Positions 35,297-45,155 of a DNA stretch of 45,155 nt are shown one piece after another. Position 1 is the first letter of the stretch. Each line of letters begins with the position of its first letter. Under the pieces are notes generated by a model that worked only from the letters and a program-made list of their open reading frames with translations, was not told where the DNA came from and made no database searches. Source of the stretch: Hymenochaete sp. R1 (Eukaryota > Basidiomycota > Agaricomycetes > Hymenochaetales > Hymenochaetaceae); NCBI GenBank assembly GCA_019400425.1, contig JAFREE010000184.1, positions 1 through 45,155 of the forward strand, given 5' to 3'. Made by a program: the position numbers and the translations under genes.

Positions 35297-35352
35297 TGCA
35301 AAGTCAATTCGGGGTGCGAAAAGAAGGAAGCAAACCATTCTCGCTCTATAAG
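35297..35352 (+). promoter_or_regulatory. Shared family promoter: 27-base box plus TATAAG, copy A
   Basis: The box at 35297-35323 (begins TGCAAAGTCAATT, ends GCGAAAAG) matches the copy B box at 37665-37691 except at three bases. TATAAG at 35347-35352 lies exactly 50 bases from the start of the box, as it does in copy B. It precedes the copy A start codon by 131 bases. Confidence 0.6.
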
Positions 35353-35477
35353 AAATGGTCAGGCTTGACTCCAGGTCATACATTCACACCTTTCGCAGTT
35401 CGTGTCGCTATACTCTAAGCAAGCCTTCACGGATTCCGTCATCTCCCGCTACGTCGAAAGCTCCTTTTTTCTAAAGA

Positions 35478-37234
35478 ATGTCTCAAAGCCATGGTGAGCT
35501 TGATTTTCTCTAAAGAGCCGTCTCCCTCCATCAACCCCTTACTTTGTTCCAAAATCTCCAGGTCGCAATGATCACCCTGGCGAGGAGCAGGCGTCCAAGG
35601 CCTCAGGACCACCATCGAATCCAATCAAGCGTGGCGATAAATATTACACAAATCACAACTTGCTCAAAAGCACGCCCGAGTCTGAGCTAAAGAAGACTGC
35701 AGAGTGGAGCGAGGATTGGACCTGGAAGGAATGGGACCATCATATCCATGCGAAAATTGTTGAGCTCGATGAGCTCGATGCTCGCCTTCGCATTGCTTTC
35801 TTCCGGTACATGGCGGTGAATGGATTTCATATTCCCAAAGAGCACGGATTCTCGTTGGAAGAGCATCCCATTAGCCACGGTGATGACGTGCATGCCTCTC
35901 TGTCGCAAATCCCCGAGGAGAAAAAAATCTTGCAGAGGATACTCCACGATGATAATGAGTACGCTTTGGACTCTTTTTTCGTGTCACTCAGTTCAGAGGA
36001 GCATTCTTTTCACCAAGATGAGCTCAAAGCATGCCTCCGGCGTAGCGAGAAGATTGAGGATTCCTTCAAGGAGGAAAAAGTTCGCCGATTGAACGTGTTG
36101 AAAGTAAAATTTACAGAAGAGGCTGGCTTACAACAAGCGCATCGAGCTCGTCATCGTCTGGATTTTTTGAAACGTCTCTCAAGAGATGTCAGCGATCTTC
36201 GTCGTACCATCTGCGCGCTCCTTTCGCAGGGAAAACCATGGGAATCGAAAGATGTTCAAGCTTATGTGATGCTCTGGGAAAAGGACGCTACTCTTTTGTT
36301 CAACACCACACTCACCAGCATGAACCTCTTTGAACGCCTTCCACCAGCTCCAAGCAGCCCCGATCCCGATATTGGATCAGATTTGTCCCAGTCGAATCTC
36401 GTCAACGAAATGCGCAGGGCAGGACTCGATCCGGACACGAAGAAGAAAGCAATAGAGAACAAGTCGAGCGACCTTGATCGGTGGCCAAATATGAACGACA
36501 AACAACGAAAGGCGAAGGTGCGCAAACAGCTGTGGCAGTACCTCGTATGGATTTACTATGGCGATGTGTGTCAAGAAACTGTGGACGCCATGAAGGACTC
36601 GGGACTGGGTACTGACTTCTCTACAACAAGTGCAGGTTCTGAGGGACACGTCCTTGCTGCTAGTTCGTCTGCTCCTGGTTCTGCCTCGCGCCCCGGCTCC
36701 GGATCACGTCGAAAAGCAGATACCGAGATGCAAGCTCTGACAGACTTCAGAGACAAGTTCCGGGCTCTCTGCGCGGTTATTCAGCGGAACAACAGCAAAA
36801 ATTTGCACGACCACCTCGACATCGAGGAGCTGCGCCATTTCTATCTGGGGACGAAAGCGAGCTCGACGACCTTTGGAAAGGTCAAGGTTCTCCTGCGCCG
36901 CGTGCGCCACGAGCATGTCCTGTTACAGAGGCTGGATGAACAGATCGGGAGAGAGAAAGAAGAAGGAAATACAGACGCGGCTAATAGCCTTGAGGAGAGG
37001 AAGAACAGCATTGCCTCTGCATTGAAACGTTTCGTCAGGGATAACCGTGGCAAATTCGATGAGCACGAGGAAAAGCTAGGACTCACAGATTACGACAAGG
37101 CTATTTTTCTTATTCGAGGACCTAAACCTACGAATAAAAGAGCTGCAAACGATGGGGACAGTAACGAGAGAAGGGGTGGATCCTCTGAAAAGAAAAGTAG
37201 AGGTAGTGGAAGACGCGGGAAAGAAGCTCAGTGA
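35478..37234 (+). CDS. Unrecognised family, copy A (intact), 562 aa
   Basis: Exon 1 (35478-35493, MSQSHG) is joined to exon 2 (35562-37234) by a 68-base phase-1 intron at the same position as in copy B. The N-terminal third carries TAEWSEDWTWKEWDHHI, RIAFFRYMAVNG and a block with HGDDVHASLSQI and DNEYALDSFF. The middle is helical, with RRTICALLSQGKPWES and LWEKDATLLF. A very conserved segment, RKAKVRKQLWQYLVWIYYGD, precedes a Ser/Gly/Pro linker. The C-terminal third includes ELRHFYLGTK, a likely coiled coil (VLLRRVRHEHVLLQRLDEQI) and a basic, Lys/Arg-rich tail that could be a nuclear signal. No signal peptide or membrane helix is visible. I know no family with these motifs, so no function is proposed. 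The intact frame, splice conservation and paralogues support a real gene. Confidence 0.8.
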
Positions 37235-37664
37235 AGAGAAGGTTAGAGAAGATTGAGCTTGCTTGATACAGTCACCTGAACGACATAGACGTACTTTCTG
37301 GCCTGTTTGATAATTTCAATTTTTATTTGTCTGAGGTTCATTGCAACTGAGTAATCGTTGTAATCAGTAGGCACTCAAAAAGAAAGAGAAAGATAAGAAA
37401 ACAGTAGGTTTTAAGAGTACAAAGTGGGCATAGAAGAAAGGTCGATCTGCTTAATGTGATACATATCCGTTACTCTGTAGCTGTAAACGTCAAACACCAG
37501 TTATGTACTGTACACAGAGAAACGTTCACGCTCACTTTACAGGTTGATCCTGCATAACGCCTCTATCCCCACAAGCGGTAAAGTAGATTGCAGATTGCGA
37601 ATCCAGTCATTACACACCATTGCATCGATAATTTTAAGCAATATAATATATTACTGCTTGGCGC
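37235..37664. other. Spacer between copies A and B
   Basis: The spacer contains the 3' region of copy A and the distal promoter of copy B. No separate gene is seen. Confidence 0.5.
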
Positions 37665-37720
37665 TGCAAAGTCAATTTGGAGTGAGAAAAGGAGAGGTCA
37701 AAGTTGCTCTGTCGTATAAG
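37665..37720 (+). promoter_or_regulatory. Shared family promoter: 27-base box plus TATAAG, copy B
   Basis: The box is at 37665-37691 and TATAAG at 37715-37720, with the same 50-base offset as in copy A. The start codon follows 123 bases after the TATA element. Sequence between the elements and downstream is much less conserved than the elements. Confidence 0.6.
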
Positions 37721-37837
37721 AACTATTGTCTCAACTCCGAGTCAAACACCTTCTTTCGCGCTTTGTTTTGGTATACCCGAAATACACCTTTACAATTCAC
37801 TCCATCTTACACGACCGCAAGGTTAATATTCCGAAAG

Positions 37838-39705
37838 ATGTCCCAAGGACAAGGTGCGTTCGGTTTTCTATAAGCAAGCAACCACTCACCCCCAGAACAC
37901 ATTTTTTCGAAACTCTAGGTCATAAGGATATGTCTGGTAAGGACTCGGAGCAGGCCTCCAAGTCAAATCCCTCAGGGACAAAACCAGGAAATCGTCGTAT
38001 GAGGTACTACGACAATCACAAATCGCTCAAAAACACGCCTGAGTCTGAGTTAAAGAGGACTGCAGAGTGGAGCGAGGATTGGACCTGGGAGGAATGGGAC
38101 CATCATATCCAGACGAAGACTGTCGAGCTCGATGAACTCGATGCTCGCCTTCGCATTGCCTTTTTCCGATACATGGCGGTGAATGGAATTCGTATTCCCA
38201 AAGAACACGGTTTCTCATTGGAAGAGCATCCCATTGGCCACGGTGATGATGTACATGCTGCCCTGTCGCAAATTCTCGAGAAAAAAAAGATCTTCCAGAG
38301 TGTGCTCTACAAAGACAACGAGTACGCTCTGGACTCTTTCTTCCTGGCTACAAATTCGCCGAACCAGTCCCATCGCGGTGAAGAAATCGCCAAACTTAGA
38401 GAAAGTCTCCAACGTAGCGAGAAGATCGAGGAATCCTTCGAAGCGGAGAAGACCCGTAGGATCGACATGTTGAAAACCAAATTCGCAGAAGAAGCCAACA
38501 TGCAGCCAGCAGCACGTAGAGCCCTCCATCGGCTCGAATTTTTGAAACGCCTCGCAGAAGATGTCAATGATCTTCGTCGCTGCATTTGCGCACTCCTTTC
38601 GCAGGGAAAACTATGGCAATCGAAAGAGGTTCAAGAATACGTGGCGCTCTGAGAAAAGGACGCTACGCTTCTATTCAACATCACACTCACCAGCACGGAC
38701 CTGCTCAAACGTCATCTACTTCCACCAGGCAACGCCATCCCCGATCCCGATGCGGATTCCTCCAAGGTGGATGTCATCAACGAAATGCGCAAGGCAGGTC
38801 TCGATCCGGACACGAAAGAGAAAGCAGTCAAGAACAAATCGAGCGACTCTGATCTGTGGCCAGATATGAACGACAAACAACGAAAGGCGAAGGTGCGCAA
38901 ACAACTGTGGCAGTACCTCGTATGGATTTACTATGGCGACGTGTGTCAAGAGACTATGGACGCCATGAAAGAGACTGGGTTGAACACCAGCTTCTCCACA
39001 ATAATTGCAGATATTGAAAGACTCGCTCCTGGTTCTGTTCCCTCTTCTGTCCCTTCGTCTGTTCCCTCGTCTGCTCCGCCTTCTGCCCCTGGTTCCGGCC
39101 GTGGTTCTGGCCGTGGTTCCGCTCCTGGTTCCGCTCCTGGTTCTGGCTCCAGTCGGAAAGCAGATACCGAGATGCAAGCTCTGACAGACTTCAGAGACAA
39201 GTTCCGGACTCTCTGTTCGGGCCACCAAAGGAACAACGCCAAGGACCTCCACGACTACCTCGACATTGAAGAGCTACGCCATTTCTATCTGGGGACGAAA
39301 TCGAACTTGACAACCTATGGAAAGATCAAGGTTCTCCTGCGTCGCGTGCGCCACGAGCATGTCCTGCTACAGAGGCTTGATAGGCGAATCGAGAAGGCGG
39401 AAGAAGGGTCGAACACGGATTTGGTTCGTAGACTTGAGAGGAGGAAGACTGGCATCGCCTCTGTGTTGAAATATTTTGTCAAGAACAACCAAGAAAAGTT
39501 CAACGAGCATGAAGAAGTACTTGGGGTTACGGAGGAGGATAAGGCCATTTTTCTCGAACGAGGTCCTAAACCCTTGAAGAGAAGGGCCGCGGACGATGAG
39601 AATGGAAACGAAGGGGATGGTTCATCCGGAAAGAAGAGTAGAGGAAGTGGAGGAAGTGGAGGAAACAGGAAGAGGCCTGGTAAGGAGAAGATTACAAAAG
39701 GATGA
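37838..39705 (+). pseudogene. Unrecognised family, copy B, with one in-frame stop (full frame 600 codons)
   Basis: Exon 1 (37838-37853, MSQGQG) and exon 2 (37919-39705) are split by a 65-base phase-1 intron as in copy A. The protein matches copy A along its length: TAEWSEDWTWEEWDHHI, HPIGHGDDVHAALSQI, RKAKVRKQLWQYLVWIYYGD and ELRHFYLGTK. At 38650-38652 (codon 250) a TGA replaces the TGG that encodes a Trp in copies A and C (context CTC TGA GAA). The remaining 350 codons are open with no other stop or frameshift, so the change is recent, or is a sequence error, or is read through. As written, translation would give a 249-aa N-terminal fragment. The Ser/Pro/Gly linker is longer than in copy A. 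The basic C-terminal tail is kept. Confidence 0.75.
39028..39150 (+). repeat. Coding minisatellite, Ser/Pro/Val and Gly/Ser/Arg units in copy B
   Basis: Six- to nine-base units encode repeated PSSV, then GSGR and GSAP motifs. The matching place in copy A (36640-36712) has only a short Ala/Ser/Pro/Gly linker. Confidence 0.7.
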
Positions 39706-40241
39706 GTTCGCTCTTTATAACCCCCTTCTCTCTCCCCTCCCTCGTTCGGATAGCATCTTATTTAAATACGTTGGTATGCATGCGAATCATCGCGAATTGG
39801 TGATCATATGCGATAAAGGAAAGGCCAGTTTGCGGTGCAGAACGAAACAGAAGAATGAGAGATGCGGAATGACCACCTCTGCACCAGCCACGCAAGAGGA
39901 ACGGGTTCAAATGCCTTTCAATCCCCTTTGCCCTCATCTCGAGTGAGGCTAAAGGCCTCTCGATTACACTCAATTGCGTGTTTCCTTTGCGCCTCGAGGT
40001 CTCGTATTTACGGTAAGAATAAAGAAAGAACACACCCGGGTGATACGTAGGAGAAAAAGACGAAGGCTCCTCAGTGGATGTCTCGAGCGTAGCGTCCGTA
40101 CAAATCGCAGATATCTCGTTTTGACGAAAAGAAACGACGTACATACCGCACCCTCACACCCGTCTTCCCGTGCGAATAAAAGTCCAGTATTTTGTCCATT
40201 GTCACTTTTTCTTCCTATTTCACACCAGCCCTTTTTCCAGC
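39706..40241. other. Convergent spacer between copy B and the GH79 gene
   Basis: Both flanking genes end here. Short open frames on both strands lack family motifs; no gene is called. Confidence 0.5.
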
Positions 40242-42446
40242 CTAAAACTCCAGAAGTACGACCTCACTTGCGCTCATTTCCACTTCCACGGCCCCCTGCT
40301 GTACAGCAACGGTCGTAACGTTCAAGTTCCCCTGAGGAGCTGCATCCCCTGGAGTGTCGAACCGTTGGCCTGCCCAGGTTAAGTTTGTTTGGGAGTCTGT
40401 GTGTCTGTAAATGCAGTCAACATCAATGTCAAGTTTCAGGTGCGCCCGCCAAACGCAGAAGGAAGACGCAAGTGATACGTACGCCATGAACAACCTCTTC
40501 ACTTGCACCTGTTGTCCCGTCCCTAGCCCATCCACGCCCAATACAATCGACTTTACCCCCCTCTTCTCCGTTCCACTCAAGAACGGTACCGAATCCACCA
40601 GTACCATCCTTTTCAACCCGCCTCCTTCATTTTCATAAGCAGCGTACGCCGCCAGACTTCCGTCATTCACCTCGATTTCGGCCAGTTGAGTTGAAGAGGC
40701 GCCGATAAGTTCATTAACGATGAGGGCACCGTAATAGGCTGGTTGGACGTGTGCAGGTGCTGGAGGGGAGAGCGGGTCTGCTGTGTCAGGCGAGCGGGGA
40801 AGAGGGACGGGTTGGATCTGTGCGAGTTGTCAGAACTCCCTACTTCCAAGTTCATGGAATACCAAGCGACTGTATGGAGGCATAGCGAGAAAAAAGGTAC
40901 GACTTACCAGGTTATACCGGTATCCTACTCCCTCGTGGAAATGAATTCTCTTGATGCCTAGCGTAGCGCCAAAGAGAATATAATCCACGATCCAGAGCGC
41001 AGCACCACCTGCATCGCTCACGCCCGGCGCACCGTGGTCAAAATAGCTGTTTGTCTCGCTATGCCAGTAGGAGTATTCATCACCACATTAGTTCGAGTTT
41101 AGGGATGGAATGGGATGGCATGGGTGGAAAACGCACCCGAAGACGTAGTCTAAGCCTTGTGCGTGTACAGCTTCGATATCTGGCACGAATGCGGAGAGGT
41201 TGGCGCGGATGGAGGCCTTGTTGATGAGAGTAGGGAGTGTAGCGATCCCGGCGACACCGCTCCCTAACTCCGCCAAAAAAAAATCAATATTCCGCCTTCC
41301 GACTCAAAAAAAAAAACGGTCTCGCAACAATATCAAAAAACGCACCGGAATACTCGTGCTGAGAGATCTCCCCGATGAGCTTACCGACACTCGAGTCGAG
41401 GAGGCCTGCATTGAACGCGCTTTGGGGCGAGAAGTCCGTGGGTGGCGAGGTGGAATGTGAGGAGTGACCGAAGCTCAGACCGAAGAACTTGGGCGCGTCT
41501 GGTGAGGCCGAGGAGACGCCTGTAATAGCGGATACGTTTTTCGCGAAGGTCGTCCATCTGCGCATCTCAATTAGTCAATTTTGAATGGACCATGGGACAG
41601 CGACCACTCACTCGCGCACATACTCTTGCGCCGTCCAGTTCGCAGCGTCCCTCAACCCATTCCCACCATACAGATCTGCCTCGTTCCCAATCTCCACCGC
41701 AACCAACTTCACGCCCTTCCCCACCATCGTCCCGTCATCGAATGCGCCGCGTAAAGCACGCGCCATGAGGAAGGCATTGGTGATGTTGTTGGCGCCGAGG
41801 TTGAGGCCCCATATGACAGAGGTGTTGGCAGGGAGGTGGGACGCGAGGGAGTAGAAGTTGTTTTGGGGCGTAGGGGAGGTGGAGATGGAGATATGGGAGG
41901 CTTCGGGATAGGGTGTGAGGGAGGAGGGAGAGGGGAATTGGGCGGATTCGAACTGCAGCATGAAATGTGGTATAAGTCTTCTTCACGCTGCAATACGTCA
42001 ATTGGCGGAGAATGAACTCACCTGAATGTCTGACCCGGCCTTCGCAACGAACGACTTATCCTCCGAGTTTGCGCCTATGCGTATAACGGGGTTGACGCCT
42101 CCCACTCGTTCACGTAGGTTTGCGATCGCGTCGAGGAAGAACTGGTTCGGCGCGTCCGTGCCTGCCCAATCTTTCCATCTGTCTTGTTCTGAAGGAACGA
42201 AAATGTGAGTAGGGGAGAGATGGGAAGGAAAGAAAGGAGAGACGGACCAATGGAGAAGGAGACGAGGGCTGGGTCGAGTGGGACGGCGTTTGCAGGAGCT
42301 GTAGGCGATACTGTGAGTGAGACTGTACTTGTAGAAGCACTGCTCGTTGCCGCTGCTGACGGCGACGACGATGAGACTTTGCTGGAAGACGCAGCATACG
42401 CGGTCGAGACGATGGCGAGAACAACGACGGCGGCTGAAGAGAACAT
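40242..42446 (-). CDS. Glycoside hydrolase family 79 (beta-glucuronidase/heparanase-like), 564 aa
   Basis: Eight exons on the minus strand: 42446-42248, 42188-42022, 41952-41612, 41557-41346, 41263-41137, 41058-40908, 40817-40483, 40404-40242. The chosen ATG gives a signal peptide (MFSSAAVVVLAIVSTAYA) followed by a Ser-rich linker, so the enzyme is probably secreted. The (beta/alpha)8 domain carries VEIGNEADLY, where E213 is the expected acid/base. It also carries GETNSYFDHGAPGVSDAGG, where E350 is the expected nucleophile. IKRIHFHEGVGYRYN follows, as in fungal GH79 enzymes. The C-terminal beta domain ends in VEMSASEVVLLEF. Such enzymes release glucuronic acid from arabinogalactan-type or similar glycans. 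Both catalytic Glu residues are present and no break is seen. A GTG ten codons upstream is a less likely start. The gene sits between copies B and C of the unrecognised family. Confidence 0.85.
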
Positions 42447-43639
42447 CGTGGACGATGGCGAAGAGAGCTCTGTCACTGCACGCTGGCAGACGAGTCCAAG
42501 ACCAGGCCAGAGAAGGCCATCCCAATATTAAAATAATATTAAATTTACTTGGAAGACGTGTGTTATGGGCCGTTCATTCGCCGATGCCACAAGAAAGAGT
42601 CGTCCGTGTCCGTCCATGTCCGGAAATAGAAATACTGACAGTCCGAATTCAAATCCCGGGCCGAAAGAAAACCTCTGCTGTCATCGTGACCAAATCATCC
42701 AACACGATCCAACTTGAGTTGTTTACAGCCGCAGACAGCAGACAGCATGAGTGAGTGAAGTAGACCGACATGGTGGCTACAGTTGAAAGTTGAAAGAGTG
42801 CGCGTCAATCGGACAGTCGCGAGTTGCCCATCTCCCTCCATCATCTTCTCCAATACACTAGCAGATCAGCAATCAATCTCATCACAACTCATTCATTCCT
42901 CGCATCTCGGCGATGTGATCTATTATCAATGAGCTGCTCGCACAAAGTCCACGCAAATCCCACACATTACAACCTACTCCTCTCAAGTCCCTTTTGTTAA
43001 CGCTTGCTCATTCGCCCTTAAGTCCGGACAAAGTTTCGCCTACACTGGGACAAATGACATTCACCGACTTGAGGGATGGTGCAAAGAGATTATTGATTTC
43101 AAGTTCCGGTCGATACAAGCCTTGCACACGCTTCGTTCGCGCCCCAGTCGCGAAGACTGCATCTATATCAGCAAGTGCCAACGTTGAAAACATTCACGCC
43201 GCATGTTAAAACGCATATAAGAAAGAACGGTGGAGGCTCCTTCTCCATGCTTGCGCATGTGCAGAAGTAAAGGCTGGAAACGGACCAGTATGAAGGTGCG
43301 TTCTGCTAAACTTTGCTACATCTCCACAACGAACGCTTATGCCAAAATTTTCAGCTCGTTTCCGTGGACCGCCGACTTGGAATTTTGCAAATGCAGCATT
43401 CATATCTATTCCATCACTCTCCTGTGCTGTACAAGTGGAACCTTCATGGAGGATTTCGCCGACGTTTTCGTTAAAGGTAGGTTTGTTGTGCTATGTACGT
43501 GCTTTTCACGCGATAGTAAGGTGAGACGTGTCACCTTTTTTTTTCAGAAATAGACAATAGTCGTGCAACAGGTCTAACGGGAAAAATGGATACATATAAC
43601 GTGGAGTTATACAGCAACCAATAAACAGCTCGTTGTGGT
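42447..43639. other. Spacer between GH79 gene and copy C
   Basis: The part next to 42446 is the GH79 promoter. Short open frames on both strands (for example 42994-43209 plus, 43193-43008 minus) show no motif or consistent splicing. Confidence 0.45.
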
Positions 43640-45155
43640 ATGTGGAACCGTCGCTCTGCCCTAGTCTTTCTCCACGTTTCCTTTCTTCCTACTCTCTTCA
43701 ATGCCTCCGGCCTTTCTCGTTGAAGACCCACTCCCTCTCGTACTATCGTCGTCAGCAGATCTCATATTTGAGAACTGACGGACTGGCACTCCGTACCGAG
43801 CAAACATAGCTTCATCCGCCTACGTAATCCCAAGCTCCCGCTCGTAGTTTTTGAACTCCTCGCGATGTCTTTTGTGGTGTATCTTCATACCCCGGAGCAT
43901 ACCAGCCTTCTTCGTCGCAACTCTTAGAGCCTCCACCGTGCTTGCATTTACTTGCACGTCCGCTTCCCGTTTCTCGTTGTCGCGGTGAGCTTCCGGAGCA
44001 GGATATGGTCATGGCGCGTGAGGCGCTAATACGTCTTGACTTTCCCCAGGATGGTTGATCTTGTCCCCAGGTACATGTTCCGCAACGTCCCGACGGGAAG
44101 GTAGTCATGAACTCGGTCCGCATAGGCCCACGTCAAAGAACTTGCCGAAATACGGAAAGTTTGCCTAAGTTCCTTAACGCTATCAAATCGTCATCGGCGC
44201 CGTTGTCGCTGGGTACTCGGAATCCCGACTCGGTAGTCACATTTATGTGCTCTTGGCATACGTCTGCGAGTGGAACCACGCAAGATACTGCCAGAGTCGT
44301 TTGCGCGCTTTGTCCTCCCGCTGCCTGTCGTTGAAATTTTTCCAGAGTTTTTGGTCCATCGCATGGTTCTCGCGAGCGTCATCGACTACGTTCGCGTCGA
44401 TATTCGTCTCGCTCATTTCGTGCGTGAGATTGGCCAGCTTGGCGGGGTCCTCGCCTGCTATGTGGCGTTTTATGAAGTCGAAGCTGGTGAGTGAGACGTT
44501 GTAGAAAAGCGTGTCGAGTTTCTCCCAGTGCACCACCGCATTGCTGACATCTGCGGATTCCCATTGCTTTCCCTCAGAAAGGAGATCACAGATTCCATGG
44601 AACATATTACCGACGTCTTTCACCAGACCTTTCAGAAACTCGAATCTCAAAGAAGCTTGTTCCGATGGTGGCTTGCCTGCTTCACTCTCAAACTGTCTCA
44701 CCAGAGATGCGAATCTTTGATCCTTTTCCACCTGGAAAGATTCCTCAATCTTCTTACTACAATCAAAGCAACCTTTGATCTCGTCCTTGTCTTTGGGTTC
44801 CTTCAAGTTTTCGAGTGCCAGAAAGAACGTGTCCAAAGCAAATTGATTGTCCTCGCAAAGAATCATTTGCAAGATCCTCTTCTTTTGGAGAATCTGAGAA
44901 GGAGTGGCGTGCGCGTCGTCACCTTCAATGGGATGATCGGATGTAGAGAAATGATGCACGTCAGGGATATGAATGCCGTTTTTCGCCATATACTGAAGGA
45001 AAGCGATGCGAAGGAGACTGGTCTGCTCGTTGATTCCAGACAGCGATTCTCTGATGTGTTCATTCCACTTCTTCCAATTCCAATCTTCGCTCCATTCCGC
45101 AGTTTTCTTCAGGTCGTCGTAGGATTTGTCAGAGTCTTTGAGACTCTCCCCGCTT
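43640..45155 (-). pseudogene. Unrecognised family, copy C, inverted, 3' half decayed, 5' end beyond the window
   Basis: Minus-strand frame from the window edge to a stop at 44243 gives 303 residues homologous to copies A and B: TAEWSEDWNWKKWNEHI, HPIEGDDAHATPSQI, DNQFALDTFF, the Trp in HWEKLDTLFYN, and RKRLWQYLAWF. After that, homology continues only in broken frames. LRNMYLGTRSTILGKVK near 44075 is followed by an in-frame TAG. A segment resembling the C-terminal coil (MKIHHKRHREEFKNYERELGIT) is then followed by another TAG near 43820, and ADEAMFARYGVPV leads into a basic tail. There is at least one frameshift as well as two stops. The 5' half alone could still make a protein of at least 303 aa. 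This copy is more diverged from A and B than they are from each other. Confidence 0.7.

Noticed and set aside
42994..43553. Overlapping short frames on both strands between GH79 and copy C
   Set aside because: No motif, no consistent introns and both strands equally open.
1..45155. Biosynthetic or defence gene cluster
   Set aside because: Neighbouring genes are of unrelated types, with no core synthase, transporter or tailoring enzymes; only the three-copy family forms a true cluster.

Overview
The window looks like nuclear DNA of a filamentous basidiomycete (Agaricomycetes). Its genes are split by many short GT...AG introns of about 50-70 bases with conserved phases. Its gene content is also typical: a Zn2Cys6 plus fungal-specific domain transcription factor, a DUF6534-type seven-helix membrane protein, a GH79 glucuronidase-like enzyme, a small ricin-B-type lectin, a solitary Crinkler-type N-terminal domain and a Byr4/Bfa1-like protein. 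There are no rRNA genes, no CRISPR arrays and no clear complete transposon. All exon models were built by hand from splice signals and reading-frame continuity.

Layout. 1-3.6 kb: a tRNA-like Pol III unit, a field of short TGTGAAACT repeats, a broken nucleosome-assembly (NAP)-like gene and a solo Crinkler header, the last two on the minus strand. 3.6-7.6 kb: gene-poor, microsatellites. 7.6-16.1 kb: one large plus-strand transcription factor gene (13 exons, about 1562 aa) with a 2.1-kb intron. 16-19 kb: gene-poor. 18.9-20.5 kb: a ten-exon membrane protein. 21.4-22.6 kb: an unrecognised helical protein (minus). 24.5-25.2 kb: a small four-helix membrane protein (minus). 27.1-27.85 kb: a ricin-type lectin (plus). 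29.2-34.4 kb: a 1664-aa Byr4/Bfa1-like protein (minus). 35.5-45.2 kb: three copies of an unrecognised gene family around a GH79 gene.

The most interesting part is that last 10 kb. Copy A (35478-37234) is intact and encodes 562 aa. Copy B (37838-39705) is a tandem duplicate with the same intron, the same promoter box and a single TGG-to-TGA nonsense change at codon 250. Copy C (45155 down to about 43640, inverted and cut by the window edge) keeps an open 5' half but a decayed 3' half. A and B share a 27-base upstream box placed exactly 50 bases before a TATAAG element. I do not recognise the family. It behaves like a fast birth-and-death accessory family. No evidence ties it biochemically to the GH79 enzyme it surrounds.

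The remaining genes look like independent units; nothing here resembles a metabolic cluster or operon.
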